A stretch of DNA of 64,000 nt from CAZSVE01 sp964610175 (GTDB taxonomy: Bacteria; Pseudomonadota; Gammaproteobacteria; HK1), in assembly GCA_964610175.1 (NCBI GenBank), contig CAZSVE010000003.1, positions 3,737 through 67,736 of the forward strand. The letters are read 5' to 3'. The stretch's first letter is position 1, and every line of letters begins with the position of its first letter. The notes beneath the pieces are model-generated. The model saw only the letters and a program-made list of their open reading frames with translations. It was not told the origin of the DNA and ran no database searches. Below, in pieces: positions 17,131 to 27,039 of this stretch. The position numbers were made by a program, and so were the translations under genes.

Positions 17131-18339
17131 TCATCCCAGCAAGAACTCCTTGAAATCCCTTTTGGCAAGTATCAGGGACAGGTCCCAGTACACTTCCGAA
17201 AAGAGGGGAACGATCCTGATGGCCTCTCTGAAATGGTGCTTTACTTCCTCGATATTCCTTCCAGTGCCCAAAAGCAGCAGGGCGAGATTATGATGGGCCC
17301 TGGCAAACTCGGCATCGCGCTCTATGGCGTTTTGGAGACTTTCCACGGCCCTTTCGGGATCATTCAATTCATCCACGCATAACAGCGCCAGATTGTAATA
17401 TGCTTCGGCATATTGTGGGTTGTACGTGATGGCCTTTTCATAGTTTTCCTCGGCAAGTTTCGGGTTCCCTTCCCGTTCGCATAAAAAGGCCAACGCACAG
17501 TAGAACTCGGCGGATTCGGGATTTACCTCCAGCATCTCCAATGCCTCCCTCGCCTTGGCGAGATAAGGCGATCTCTCCTTGCTTTCGTCTTCGCTCCCAT
17601 GCCCTTTTTCGCCTTCGGGCGCATCCAGGGGGGAGGCCTTGTCCAGCATATATTGTCTGATGTACAACCTGGCGAGGTCGAGATTGTCCGTTTCGCCACC
17701 CGCCAGGCCTTTCAATATGAACTCCCTCCCTTCGAAATCCGGCTTCAATATTTCCAGTTTGTCCAGCTCCTCCGATTCCGATACCGCCATGGGGCTTTTC
17801 AACCTGCCCAATTCCTTGGTTATTTCCGTATTCCTGCCGTCCCTCGCGAGGGCATGGACCCGCTCTTCCCTTAGTTCGTTGATGGCGTCGGCAGAGATCA
17901 GATCGAACCCCTTATCGAGAGATTCCCGCGCCTGGTAACCCTCTCCCAGCCTCAGATAATTCTCCACCAGAGACACATGATATTGGACTTTATCGGGACT
18001 TATCTCGACGCATTCCGTAAGCGCTTCCACGGCCCCTTGCCACCGCGACGACGCAATACAGACCCGCGCCAGGGAGAATGATGCATTTTCCACATCCGAT
18101 TTCTTTCCCGACAATGGTTTCTTCGCCAGCTTCCGGGCGATATCGAATTCCTGAATCGATTTGTCGAATTCCTGTAACTCGAAGTGTTTACGGCCGAAAT
18201 CATAGTGCTTGCGGTACAGATATTTATTGATCCGGATGATGGCCATCACGACGGCGATAACGGCAAGGATGAACAAAATCCCGTAGATGGCAATCTCCTG
18301 CTGATTATTTTTTAGATATTCGGATAGTTGATTGAACAT
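17131..18339 (-). CDS. Membrane-anchored TPR protein
   Basis: A 402-residue protein with one N-terminal TM helix (IAIYGILFILAVIAVVMAII) and a cytoplasmic or periplasmic array of TPR motifs, clearest near the C-terminus (ALAFLCEREGNPKLAEENYE, AEAYYNLALLCVDELNDPER, ARAHHNLALLLLGTGRNIEE). The order is membrane anchor, helical repeats, acidic linker (residues ~235-255, GEKGHGSEDESKER), then TPR units. It likely scaffolds protein complexes. It sits between the DUF350 gene and the M15 peptidase gene on the same strand. Confidence 0.8.
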   Translation of the reverse strand: MFNQLSEYLKNNQQEIAIYGILFILAVIAVVMAIIRINKYLYRKHYDFGRKHFELQEFDKSIQEFDIARKLAKKPLSGKKSDVENASFSLARVCIASSRWQGAVEALTECVEISPDKVQYHVSLVENYLRLGEGYQARESLDKGFDLISADAINELREERVHALARDGRNTEITKELGRLKSPMAVSESEELDKLEILKPDFEGREFILKGLAGGETDNLDLARLYIRQYMLDKASPLDAPEGEKGHGSEDESKERSPYLAKAREALEMLEVNPESAEFYCALAFLCEREGNPKLAEENYEKAITYNPQYAEAYYNLALLCVDELNDPERAVESLQNAIERDAEFARAHHNLALLLLGTGRNIEEVKHHFREAIRIVPLFSEVYWDLSLILAKRDFKEFLLG

Positions 18340-18606
18340 GGGCTGCGCTTCATAGGTTGATCATTCTTACACGATGCCCTGTGGGGCGGGTTTTTCTTCG
18401 AGGACTTGGTTTTTCTCATACATCGGAAATCGGGATACTGTCCTCAGGGACAGCGCTTCCGGCAACCCATTCCGGGCCTCGCCGAAAACGATATCTTTTG
18501 GACGGCGCTTTCGTTTTTCCGGTATTTTGTCGATCCCCCGCTCGTCCTTGGGAGGTGATGCATCTCGATGTGATTTGTTTCCATCGGGACGCCCGAGGCA
18601 AAGGCG

Positions 18607-19497
18607 CTACCCGAACAATCCGACGAACACGAGACCCACTGCCACATAAATAGCGGCCTCCAGGGAACCGATGGCTACATTTCTTTGCACGTCCACCTCC
18701 TCGCCCACATCGATTCCCGGCAACAACACCAAACGCGCCCCGATGGATACCACGGTCTGCGCCAAAAACATGACGAGCGCTACGATGCTCCATACGAGCA
18801 GGGAAAACGCCACGTCATCCGTGGCGTAGACCACGATGCCCGAAGCCGCCGTCACCGCGAGCCCGACCCCGATTCGGTGCCCGGCGAAACGCACCGCCAA
18901 CGCGATGTTCCCCTCCGCAATCCCCTGTTGCAGCGAATTCCCGGGATGGCGCCGCGCGAACACCGCCGCGCGATAACGGGCGGCGAGATACAAGATGACC
19001 TGGGCAACCAGGTAACCCGCCAGCACCACGGCGATGCCCGCATAGGTCGAGCCATCCACCCAGCTCATCGCGGCCCGGACGATGATGGCGGTGGCCACCA
19101 GATTCCCTGCCTCCACCAGGGCCGCGGCGATATTCCCCCGCTGAATCAGGTCCCGTATCGGGATCTTCGGCATCGACAAATGATCGAATATCCGGCTGGT
19201 AATCCACATGAGCACAATGCCGACCAGTCCGTAGCCCAGCATCAACAACGCCTCTTGCCCGGGGCTTCCGCCGGCATCCCCCGCCACCGCGCCCATGAGC
19301 ATTACGGCAACCCCGATGACCGCGCCGGTCAGGGAAATGCCCACGGCGGCGTTATCGTCTTCGGAAAGCACCTCATGCAGCGAGATATTGGCGACCAGAC
19401 CCGAGAAAAAGCGCAATCCGGCCAGGATGGCAAGTACGACGACCAAATCGATGGCGTAATACTCCAGGGACGCATCATGAAGCATCACATAGTTCAT
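18607..19497 (-). CDS. DUF350 (YjfL/UPF0719-type) membrane protein with two repeats
   Basis: About 296 residues from the ATG at 19497, which is preceded by GGAGA; the longer frame adds a non-conserved 30 residues. It has roughly eight hydrophobic helices arranged as two similar halves (each with a GYxxLVG/IVLMWITSRIF or GYLVAQVILY type segment followed by a GNxAxAxxxAG motif: QRGNIAAALVEAGNLVATAI and EGNIALAVRFAGHRIGVGLA). That is the DUF350 pattern. The family is often linked to membrane-stress or envelope operons in proteobacteria, but its function is not established. Confidence 0.82.
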   Translation of the reverse strand: MNYVMLHDASLEYYAIDLVVVLAILAGLRFFSGLVANISLHEVLSEDDNAAVGISLTGAVIGVAVMLMGAVAGDAGGSPGQEALLMLGYGLVGIVLMWITSRIFDHLSMPKIPIRDLIQRGNIAAALVEAGNLVATAIIVRAAMSWVDGSTYAGIAVVLAGYLVAQVILYLAARYRAAVFARRHPGNSLQQGIAEGNIALAVRFAGHRIGVGLAVTAASGIVVYATDDVAFSLLVWSIVALVMFLAQTVVSIGARLVLLPGIDVGEEVDVQRNVAIGSLEAAIYVAVGLVFVGLFG

Positions 19498-19627
19498 GGG
19501 GGAGTCTCCGTTGAATTGAAAAATCACCAATATCGGCGAGGCACGCCAAACATAAGGCCGAGATAGGCGTCGAAAGGGTGCCTGCAACCAAGCTCACTTC
19601 GAGACTTTTGCACGAAGTGCAAAGTTC

Positions 19628-20194
19628 TCACTTTATATTCCCGAATGGGAAGAAGGACATCGGCGCGGCCATGGTAGAGGTATTCTTGCCCATGAGTCCT
19701 ACGTTACCGGCCATGTATCCCATATTGCCGCCCATGTAACCCATGGTAATTTCGATACCGGCCATGCGCTTGTCCATTTGCGCCATGGTCCCGTCGATTG
19801 TACTCATGTCGGATTTCATTGCCTTCATGTCATTGGCCATGCTATCCATGTTTCCCGCCATCGAGCCCATATCGCCTTGCATGCTTTCCATATACCCTTC
19901 CATCTTATCCATATCGGAGTGCATCCCTACCATTGCCTCCTTCATCGGACGGAGGACATTGGCACGCATCTCCACAAGGACAATGGCGATCACAATAGCT
20001 CCGATCAGTGCCGCGGACACCGAAAAGGCAAACTCGCGGCGCTGATGCCTCAGATCCTTGCGCTGATTATCGAGATGCTGCTTCATGATCTCCTCGCGTT
20101 GATCGGAATCCTCATGGATCAGCGCGAGGAGCTTCGTGATTTCCTCGAGGATATCGTCATGTTTCGTCGGGACCATCTCATTCGTAGGCGCCAT
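19628..20194 (-). CDS. Methionine-rich coiled-coil membrane protein
   Basis: I chose the ATG at 20194, nine bases after GGAG; an upstream TTG (20209) is less likely. The 188-residue product has a polar N-terminal helix (residues ~10-50), one TM segment (FSVSAALIGAIVIAIVLVEM), and then about 90 residues in which methionine recurs every three to four positions (MHSDMDKMEGYMESMQGDMG and similar, then MGGNMGYMAGNVGLMGKN). The spacing suggests a long coiled coil with Met in core positions; Met-rich proteins can also bind copper. The nearest architectural analogues are small 'methyl-accepting-like' coiled-coil anchors, but I do not recognise a family. Confidence 0.75.
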   Translation of the reverse strand: MAPTNEMVPTKHDDILEEITKLLALIHEDSDQREEIMKQHLDNQRKDLRHQRREFAFSVSAALIGAIVIAIVLVEMRANVLRPMKEAMVGMHSDMDKMEGYMESMQGDMGSMAGNMDSMANDMKAMKSDMSTIDGTMAQMDKRMAGIEITMGYMGGNMGYMAGNVGLMGKNTSTMAAPMSFFPFGNIK

Positions 20195-20231
20195 ACTCAC
20201 AATCTCCAAAATTATCTCCAGGGACCGAATT

Positions 20232-20353
20232 CACGAAGATGTACGAAACGCCGGTTTTGCTTTACCGATGCCGGTTCATGCCTTGTCGGGTTACGCCCTT
20301 CGGTCTAACCCGACCTACTCCGATCTTGTCGGTTCGAGTACAAGCTTGGCTGG
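20232..20353 (-). repeat. Repeat B, inverted, with a 40-base internal insertion
   Basis: The outer parts match repeat B (GGTTTTGCTTTACCGATGCC at one side, GGTTCGAGTACAAGCTTGGC at the other). In the middle a stretch starting GGGTTACGCCCTTCGG duplicates TTGTCGG at both its ends, as if a short palindromic piece had been inserted. Confidence 0.7.
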
Positions 20354-20449
20354 AGAGATTTACGTGTTCGATCTCGAAATCCAAAGACTCCTGCCGGATT
20401 CTGCATGTAGGCTACCGAATCACTCCCGATCCGGCTATTTACGATCCGG

Positions 20450-21517
20450 TTATTTCCCACGGCGAAATCCACGGGAGCGGCTACTCGTGCCGCGGCTGCT
20501 GGCGCCGAAAAACGACGAGCGGCGTTTCACGTTCGTCCCGGTACGGCTACCGGTAGATGACGACGATGGCATGCGACCGCTCTTGAGCGCCGAACTCGTG
20601 CGGGCGCGGTGGGAGGCATAGGTGCTGGTGCGCTTCCTGCCCGCCACGCTGCCGTAATTCTTCGGCCTTGGGGTTCGAATCCCTTGCCGGGCCAATCGAT
20701 CCCGCCCATTTCGCCAGGTATCCCGATCCGCCCGCGACCCATAGGCGCCCCGGCCCGCATCGTGATAAAAGCTGTACCGGGGCCTGCCGTACCAGGCATC
20801 GTGATAGACGGGGCCCCGATGGAATCCGCCGCCGAATCCGCCACCCATGAGCCCCGCCACATCGGTGAACATGCGGTACATCCCGTACCATTCCCAGAAT
20901 GAATGCCCCGAAGAATCCGTCTTCCACTGCCCGTATTCCGGATTGCCCACCAGGTAACTCCCCGGAACCTGGCCCCCTTTCACCGCCGCGGCCTCGGCAC
21001 TCCCCGGTACATTGATGCGCGGTAATTTCCCTTGGGAGAGATCGGCCAGGGTATTCACCACATCCAGCAGCGCATCGTTGTACACCACCGGATCGCTGCC
21101 CGCCTCCAGCGCGTTCAATTCCTGATAGGCCTTGGCGAACTCCTGCTTGTTTCCGGGGGTTCGGTTCACCTTCGACAGGCGCTTGCGCAATCCCTGATAC
21201 AGCGGCCCCTTGGTGGTCCCATCCAGGCGGAGCTGCGTGGCGATATCGCCAAGTGCCGGTTGCTGGCGCGTCAGCCGATCGGCATAGTTTTTGATAATAC
21301 GGACGTTGACCAGGGAGTCCGAACCGATTTTCTTTCCAAGTTCGGTCAGTTGTCGTTCCACGCCCGCCGCCTTGTTCGCGGCCTCATCGGCATACTGGTT
21401 GGAACAGCCCGGAAGCCCTACCAGGAATAACGCCAGCAGGACAATCAGAGAGGAAACTGGCGATGGCGATGGCCAAACGGCGCATCGGGACCGTGGAGTA
21501 AAGTTATTGATACGCAT
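20450..21517 (-). CDS. Lipoprotein with Gly/Tyr-rich and Ser/Arg-rich C-terminal half
   Basis: From the ATG at 21517 the product has 355 residues with a lipoprotein signal ending LFLVGLPGC (Cys38 lipobox). A helical domain follows, then the conserved-looking segment DSSGHSFWEWYGMYRMFTDV and a Gly/Tyr/His-rich low-complexity part (GGGFGGGFHRGPVYHDAWYG). The last 100 residues are rich in Ser, Arg and Thr. Exported lipoproteins with an SFWEWYG motif accompany DUF350 genes in other proteobacteria as far as I recall, which fits the neighbourhood; function unknown. The exact start is uncertain because upstream bases belong to a repeat C copy and no good ribosome site is visible. Confidence 0.75.
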   Translation of the reverse strand: MRINNFTPRSRCAVWPSPSPVSSLIVLLALFLVGLPGCSNQYADEAANKAAGVERQLTELGKKIGSDSLVNVRIIKNYADRLTRQQPALGDIATQLRLDGTTKGPLYQGLRKRLSKVNRTPGNKQEFAKAYQELNALEAGSDPVVYNDALLDVVNTLADLSQGKLPRINVPGSAEAAAVKGGQVPGSYLVGNPEYGQWKTDSSGHSFWEWYGMYRMFTDVAGLMGGGFGGGFHRGPVYHDAWYGRPRYSFYHDAGRGAYGSRADRDTWRNGRDRLARQGIRTPRPKNYGSVAGRKRTSTYASHRARTSSALKSGRMPSSSSTGSRTGTNVKRRSSFFGASSRGTSSRSRGFRRGK

Positions 21518-21527
21518 GATTGACAAC

Positions 21528-21768
21528 ATGTTGGCGCTTCGCGCCAAGACCTGGCGAAGCTTCGCTTCGAGCCGATGAAGCATGATTCGGCATTCGTAGA
21601 GCAAAGTCGGCGTCTTGTAAAACCTGGCTCATTTGCCAAGACGAGCGGGAAATAGACACTAACGAAGCCTGTGCTCGAACCGGTGAAACATGATTGAGCC
21701 TTGGTAAGGCGGAATTGGCGCCTTGTAAAAACTTGATCCGATTGCGAAGCCGAGCGGGAAATAAACAA
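21528..21768. repeat. Repeat C half (21528-21550) plus two tandem repeat B copies (21551-21657, 21660-21768)
   Basis: TGTTGGCGCTTCGCGCCAAG is the palindromic end of repeat C in inverse orientation; it merges into repeat B copy 1, which starts TGGCGAAGCTTCGCTTCGAG and ends GAGCGGGAAATAGAC. Copy 2 follows within a few bases and ends GAGCGGGAAATAAACAAC. No gene is visible in the rest of the gap up to the tRNA. Confidence 0.8.
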
Positions 21769-22239
21769 CTGCAAAGAGGGGGTATGCCTTATCGCGCCCC
21801 GGATCGTCCAGGATGCTTTTTCCGATACTCGAACCAGTAAAGCCGTGCCTCGGACTTACGACTCGTGAGCGCGATGAACATCGCATCCCTGGCGTTTCAG
21901 CCACCCCCGCCGCGAGGCCAAAACCGCCTCGACGCCAGGCTCGCGGGAGGCGTCGCTCGAAAATCCGGCACAATCCACAACAGAAATGATGAGCGATAGG
22001 AACAATAACCGAAGTTGTACACTTCAATAAGATTTTACAGAAAATTTTTCGGGCTGTATGTAATGCAATCAACCCCAGCCAACGACAATAATAGCGAAAG
22101 AGGATAAGGGAAGAGGATAGGATTTCCACTTCGAAACCACTTTGGTTATGCTTGGCAGGGTAGTGGGAAATGGTTCGTTTCACCCAGTGTGCGACACTGG
22201 CTAGCGGAGTTTCGCTAGAATTCGGTTGCGGCTTTGCTG

Positions 22240-22310
22240 CGCCGGGCATCGATGATGTAACAGGTCCTTTCTGTTTTCTGAGTGAAAAAGCGGACTTTTT
22301 CACCATCCTG
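22240..22310. repeat. Repeat E with GTGAAAAAG hairpin
   Basis: GTGAAAAAGCGGACTTTTTC followed by AC forms a 9-bp stem with a 4-base loop. The same hairpin and about 60 flanking bases (CATC/AATGATG... to CCATCCTG) recur at 27680-27742. It lies immediately upstream of the tRNA-Ser gene. Confidence 0.65.
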
Positions 22311-22321
22311 CCAATCACCAC

Positions 22322-22409
<88 letters not shown>

Positions 22410-22459
22410 TTATCCGATCCGATCTCTTTGCGAATCAGCATGTTGCGTGTGTTTGAGGC

Positions 22460-22866
22460 ATCGCAAAAATTAAAGTTCTCGAGAGAACCTGTGTGCGCGC
22501 ATGGACCCATCCCGCTTCGGTCCTGGCGCGAAGCGCCAACATGATTCTTGCTTCGTTTTCCAATGCGCACGCGCTGGAGGGGGGAGAGGCGCATCGCTCT
22601 GCTTTCTTCGTCCATACCCCTGCCGTACTCGGATTCCGGCATCCTAACGTTACATCTATCCTCCCCATTGCGTGGAAAAAACACACCCTCAATCGATATA
22701 GGCAGGGAAGTGAGTATAATGATCGCACGAGAATGGCGGGTAAAAAATATTGTAATTCAATAATATATAATACTAATATAGGAATATTCCCGTGCGCTTG
22801 GAGGATGCACCCGAAAATCGATGTTCTAGCGAGGCTGCGCCTCGGATCGATGAAGCATGATTCGTT
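22460..22866 (+). repeat. Repeat C copy (22460-22550) and repeat B 5' part (22828-22866)
   Basis: The 750-base gap between tRNA-Ser and glgX contains a repeat C copy ending GGTCCTGGCGCGAAGCGCCA and, further on, only the first 40 bases of a repeat B (TCTAGCGAGGCTGCGCCTCG). I see no gene; one AT-rich patch near 22740-22790 (GTAATTCAATAATATATAAT) could hold promoter elements. Confidence 0.7.
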
Positions 22867-23164
22867 GTGTGGTTACCTCTCATCCATAATGGGCAAAGGC
22901 GCGAAGCGCTGTGCCCATCCTACAAGGCTGATATAAACGGAAGATCGCCAATCGGTTTCGGATTCTTGGGTGGACCTTGAGCCAATGATGTTCGCTTGCT
23001 CTCAAGCTCTCGCTTGGGAACCGGCGGAAAGGTTTTTTCTCGATTACGCCGCTTTCCAAAACTCGATCCATTTGTAAGGATTTCGGGTACTCGAATCTTT
23101 TGTAGAGATTGGATTCGTCAATGCTGTTTTTTTTCGGAGTCCATTGATTTTTGTGAGTATAGTC

Positions 23165-25381
23165 ATGAGCATAGAACAATCAAAAGAAGAAGAACAACCA
23201 AAAGAAGAGTTTGTAGAGATCGACGAGCGTAAGTTTTTCATAGGTAGGGGAGAACCGCTGCCGCTTGGTGCTACGGTTCAACCGGGTGGAATCAATTTTT
23301 CGATATTTTCAAGGCATGCAACTGCGGTTACGTTGGTGATTTCGTTGCCGCGCAAATTCGCAAAGCGTCGGGATGAGCTTTTGTGCACGGGTTTGGCTGG
23401 TGATCCCGATGGCGATAATGGGGATGGGTCATTGAAGCGGATTACGGAGGTTCCGTTGGACCCCGGAGTCAACAAGACGGGAGATGTATGGCACGTCTTC
23501 ATTCAAGACCTCGATCCGGGTGTGCACTACGGCTATCGAATGGATTGTGCACCTAATTCGAATCCCAAGGTACAGCGTTTCGATAAGGAAAAGGTCTTAC
23601 TGGATCCATACGCACACACGATTTCCGGTCGCCTCGAGTGGGGAATATTGTCCGATGCCGATAACGCGCACCCGGGTCGATTCGGAGAGCGGTGCTCCAT
23701 CGTGTTGCAGGATGATTTCGACTGGGGCGATGATCAGCCACTCAATGTCCCTTTGGCCGACTCTATCATCTACGAGCTGCATGTCAGGGGGTTTACGCGC
23801 CATTCATCTTCCGGTGTGCGGGCCCCGGGTACATTTCTCGGTTTGATGGAAAAGATCCCCTACCTCGAATCCCTCGGCATCACGGCTGTCGAGTTACTTC
23901 CCGTCTATGAGTTCGAAGAACGGGATACCGATCGGATAAATCCGACAACCGGTGAACCGCTATTGAACTATTGGGGTTACCATCCTATTTCGTTTTTTGC
24001 ATTGAAGAATTCCTATGGAAGCAACAAGGAGGATGGAGCTGTCGTACGGGAATTCAAATCCATGGTAAAGGCGTTTCACGAAGCAGGGATCGAGGTTATT
24101 CTGGATGTGGTTTTCAACCACACGGCGGAAGGGGATGAACACGGTACCACGTTCTCACTTCGGGGTATCGATAATTCGGTATATTACATCGTTGACATGG
24201 AAGAAGGCGCTTACCATAACTACTCCGGATGTGGTAATACCGTCAACTGTAATCATCCCGTGGTTCGGGACATGATATTGGATAGTCTGCGGTATTGGTC
24301 GACGGAAATGCACGTGGATGGTTTTCGATTCGATCTGGCCTCGATACTTGGGCGTGGGCGAGATGGTTCGGTGCTGCACAATCCGCCACTGTTGGAACAG
24401 ATTGCCGCCGATCCGGTGCTCGCAAACACCAAGCTAATCGCTGAAGCATGGGATGCGGCTGGGGTCTATCAAGTCGGCAGCTTCCCCAATTGGGGGCGTT
24501 GGGCGGAATGGAACGGGCGTTTCCGGGATGATGTTCGACGGTTCGTGCGCGGTGATCCCGGCATGGTGCAGACCTTGGCGACAAGGATGGCCGGTAGCCC
24601 GGACCTTTATCAGACTGATCGCGAGCCTTATCACAGCATTAATTTCGTGACCTGCCATGATGGATTTACACTTATGGACGTGGCTTCGTATAACGGGAAG
24701 CACAATATCGAAAATGGAGAGGATGAACGGGACGGCCATAACGATAATCTCAGTTGGAACTGTGGTGAAGAGGGGCCAACGGACACTGAAACGGTAAACC
24801 AGCTACGCAGACGCCAGGTAAAAAACATGGCGGCATTGCTTTTGTTGTCTCATGGTGTGCCGATGGTGCTCAGTGGCGATGAAATGGGACGCACCCAGCA
24901 GGGTAATAATAATGCCTACTGCCAAGACAATGAGATTAGCTGGATCGATTGGGAACTGACACGGGAAAACGCGGATTTGGTGCGGTTCTTTCAGCGATTG
25001 ATCGAGCTGCGGCGTACACATGCCGCGCTTCGAAGGGAATCATTCTTACCGGATGAAAAGGGCACCACGGTTTCCGTGGAATGGCATGGCGTTGTCCCAT
25101 ACCAACCGGATTGGTCCTATGAATCGAGAACACTCGCCAAATGCCTGCGGGCGATCACCCCCGATGGCGAAACCGAGAGTATTTATTTGATTGCAAGCGC
25201 TTATTCGGAGCCACTATCATTCGAGCTTCCCAGCATTACGGATCGGGTATGGTACCGGGTTTCCGATACGTCACTGGATGCGCCGCGGGATATCGTGGAC
25301 CTTGGTAAGGAAGAGCGTCTCGATGAGCAGAGGAACTACTTGGTACAACCTCGTTCAGTGGTGGTATTGATCGGGAAATAA
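23165..25381 (+). CDS. glgX: Glycogen debranching enzyme / isoamylase (GlgX type)
   Basis: A 738-residue glycoside hydrolase of family 13. It has an N-terminal CBM48-like domain (PLPLGATVQPGGINFSIFSR) and the four GH13 catalytic motifs: EVILDVVFNHT, GFRFDLAS (nucleophile Asp), LIAEAWD (acid/base Glu) and NFVTCHDG (transition-state Asp). It removes alpha-1,6 branches from glycogen limit dextrins. The start ATG at 23165 precedes a charged leader (SIEQSKEEEQPKEEF) of about 30 residues. No other glycogen gene is adjacent. The polyphosphate gene ppk1 downstream is another storage function but far away. Confidence 0.93.
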   Translation: MSIEQSKEEEQPKEEFVEIDERKFFIGRGEPLPLGATVQPGGINFSIFSRHATAVTLVISLPRKFAKRRDELLCTGLAGDPDGDNGDGSLKRITEVPLDPGVNKTGDVWHVFIQDLDPGVHYGYRMDCAPNSNPKVQRFDKEKVLLDPYAHTISGRLEWGILSDADNAHPGRFGERCSIVLQDDFDWGDDQPLNVPLADSIIYELHVRGFTRHSSSGVRAPGTFLGLMEKIPYLESLGITAVELLPVYEFEERDTDRINPTTGEPLLNYWGYHPISFFALKNSYGSNKEDGAVVREFKSMVKAFHEAGIEVILDVVFNHTAEGDEHGTTFSLRGIDNSVYYIVDMEEGAYHNYSGCGNTVNCNHPVVRDMILDSLRYWSTEMHVDGFRFDLASILGRGRDGSVLHNPPLLEQIAADPVLANTKLIAEAWDAAGVYQVGSFPNWGRWAEWNGRFRDDVRRFVRGDPGMVQTLATRMAGSPDLYQTDREPYHSINFVTCHDGFTLMDVASYNGKHNIENGEDERDGHNDNLSWNCGEEGPTDTETVNQLRRRQVKNMAALLLLSHGVPMVLSGDEMGRTQQGNNNAYCQDNEISWIDWELTRENADLVRFFQRLIELRRTHAALRRESFLPDEKGTTVSVEWHGVVPYQPDWSYESRTLAKCLRAITPDGETESIYLIASAYSEPLSFELPSITDRVWYRVSDTSLDAPRDIVDLGKEERLDEQRNYLVQPRSVVVLIGK

Positions 25382-25402
25382 GGGGTAATGCTTCGTCTTT
25401 CG

Positions 25403-25580
25403 AGTACACGTATCGGAAAAATAAAAATTCTGAAAAACCTAGCCTCGAAATCAAGGCCCACCCCCTTCAGTCTTGGCGCGAAGCGCTAACATATTCATCT
25501 ATTTGGAAAAACGAAGTTTCCGAAAGCTTTTGGGGGTTCGAATAACCTAGCGAAGCTTCGCTTCGAACCGACATGAAAAA
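25403..25580 (+). repeat. Repeat C copy (25403-25495) and repeat B fragment (25549-25580)
   Basis: The 690-base gap after glgX holds a repeat C copy ending GTCTTGGCGCGAAGCGCTAA and the first 32 bases of repeat B (CTAGCGAAGCTTCGCTTCGA). A direct CCTAACCC array (25736-25760) follows. No gene is supported. Confidence 0.7.
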
Positions 25581-26073
25581 AGGATGGATGTACGGAATTA
25601 GCGGTTCTTCGAACATTTTCTGCCAAATTGCCGAGAAAAAGATAAGGGTATGGCAAGGCAGGGAATCAAGGAAAAGCAACCTGTAATTCCTCCTTGACTT
25701 GCCAAAGAGGGTTTGGGATACGAGAAGAAACGAATCTCCTAACCCTCCTAACCCCCCTAACGAACTCCACATATAGAGTGGAGCTTTTCCCCGAAACGCG
25801 GTTTGGCGTTCTCTCCAATTTGGAATCTCATCTATTTCGGGCGGCGATTCCGGAACATGATCCGTAACTTCCTTGTACTGCTTTTTCACTCGGCTGGCCA
25901 GAACATAATACCCCTTCAGTACAACTCTATTGTTACCACCAGTAATAGCATAAACAATCAAAATTGATTATGATTACGCCGATTATCGTGGGAATATCGG
26001 ACAATTTCAGGGTGGTCCGACTATCGAGAATTCATCCTTCAATGCTTGTAAATGAACCGCTTGGGAGTCCAAA

Positions 26074-26814
26074 TTGAATAGAAAAAAGCGCTTCGGCATA
26101 GAAATCGTCTTGTTTTTATTTCTATACATGTTGGCCAGCGGATGCAGTGGAGCGTCTGCCCAGGAAGAGGGGGATGGCGATCCCCTAAAGGGCATGAATG
26201 AAATCTTCTATGGGATCAACGATGTGTTGGACAAGGCCTTTCTCGAGCCGGTCGCCGAAATCTACGCAGACCACCTTCCGGCGGGCTTCCAATCCGGGAT
26301 TTCGAATTTCTTCGATAATCTGGCCTATCCCGGTGTCATAATCAATAACATCCTGCAAGGCAAGATCGGGAATGGCATCAAGAGCACGGGACGTTTTATC
26401 ATAAATACGATATTCGGTATCGGTGGATTGTTCGATCCAGCCACCTCCCTGGGACTCGAGCGCCAGAAGGAAGATTTTGGTCAGACGCTTGGCGTATGGG
26501 GTGCGGGCGAGGGAGCATACCTCGTTTTACCGGCCATCGGTCCGAGCTCCGTCCGTGACACCCCCGGTGTGGTTGCGGACATCTTTACCAACCTGCTCTA
26601 CTACGCAGAGTCGAGCGTCATGGTCCCGCTTATCGCCGTCAGGGCCGTCGAGCGCAGGGCGGACTTCCTGGAAGTAACCCGTGTACGCGACAAATCACTG
26701 GACCCCTACCTCTTTACGCGAGAAGCCTATCGGCAACGGCGAATGGACCTTATCTACGACGGAGAACCGCCATACCAGTATGATGTGTACGAGGACGACG
26801 AAGAATCACAGTAA
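26074..26814 (+). CDS. mlaA: MlaA (VacJ) outer-membrane lipoprotein for phospholipid asymmetry
   Basis: A 246-residue protein with a lipoprotein signal ending MLASGC. The mature sequence matches MlaA: PLKGMNEIFYGINDVLDKAF, SNFFDNLAYPGVIINNILQG, GRFIINTIFGIGGLFDPAT, DFGQTLGVWGAGEGAYLVLP and GPSSVRDTPG. MlaA sits in the outer membrane with porins and removes mislocalised phospholipids for return by the MlaFEDB system, none of which is nearby. The start is a TTG at 26074 preceded by GGGAG; the next ATG would remove most of the signal peptide, so TTG is preferred. The acidic tail EDDEESQ is a normal variant. Confidence 0.95.
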   Translation: MNRKKRFGIEIVLFLFLYMLASGCSGASAQEEGDGDPLKGMNEIFYGINDVLDKAFLEPVAEIYADHLPAGFQSGISNFFDNLAYPGVIINNILQGKIGNGIKSTGRFIINTIFGIGGLFDPATSLGLERQKEDFGQTLGVWGAGEGAYLVLPAIGPSSVRDTPGVVADIFTNLLYYAESSVMVPLIAVRAVERRADFLEVTRVRDKSLDPYLFTREAYRQRRMDLIYDGEPPYQYDVYEDDEESQ

Positions 26815-27039
26815 AACAATATGAGTTCATTGTCGTCCGAACGTAGAAGATCGAATACTCCGAAAATTCGTTGACAGAGAGTCCCTAGAGAGTCCCTTGT
26901 TCAGGGGGTCTCTTACTCCCTGTTCAGCGGTAATATTCGCACATCATTGCACGCGATGACTTTCCGCCGAATCGGAGAAGGTGCAAGCCGCCCTGTGGCC
27001 TGTTTCTGGGATCAAGAAACTCCTTGACCGTCCCCCTCA

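Noticed and set aside
25467..25961. 164-codon minus-strand frame between glgX and mlaA
   Set aside because: Contains repeat C and a repeat B fragment, shows no family signature and no ribosome site.
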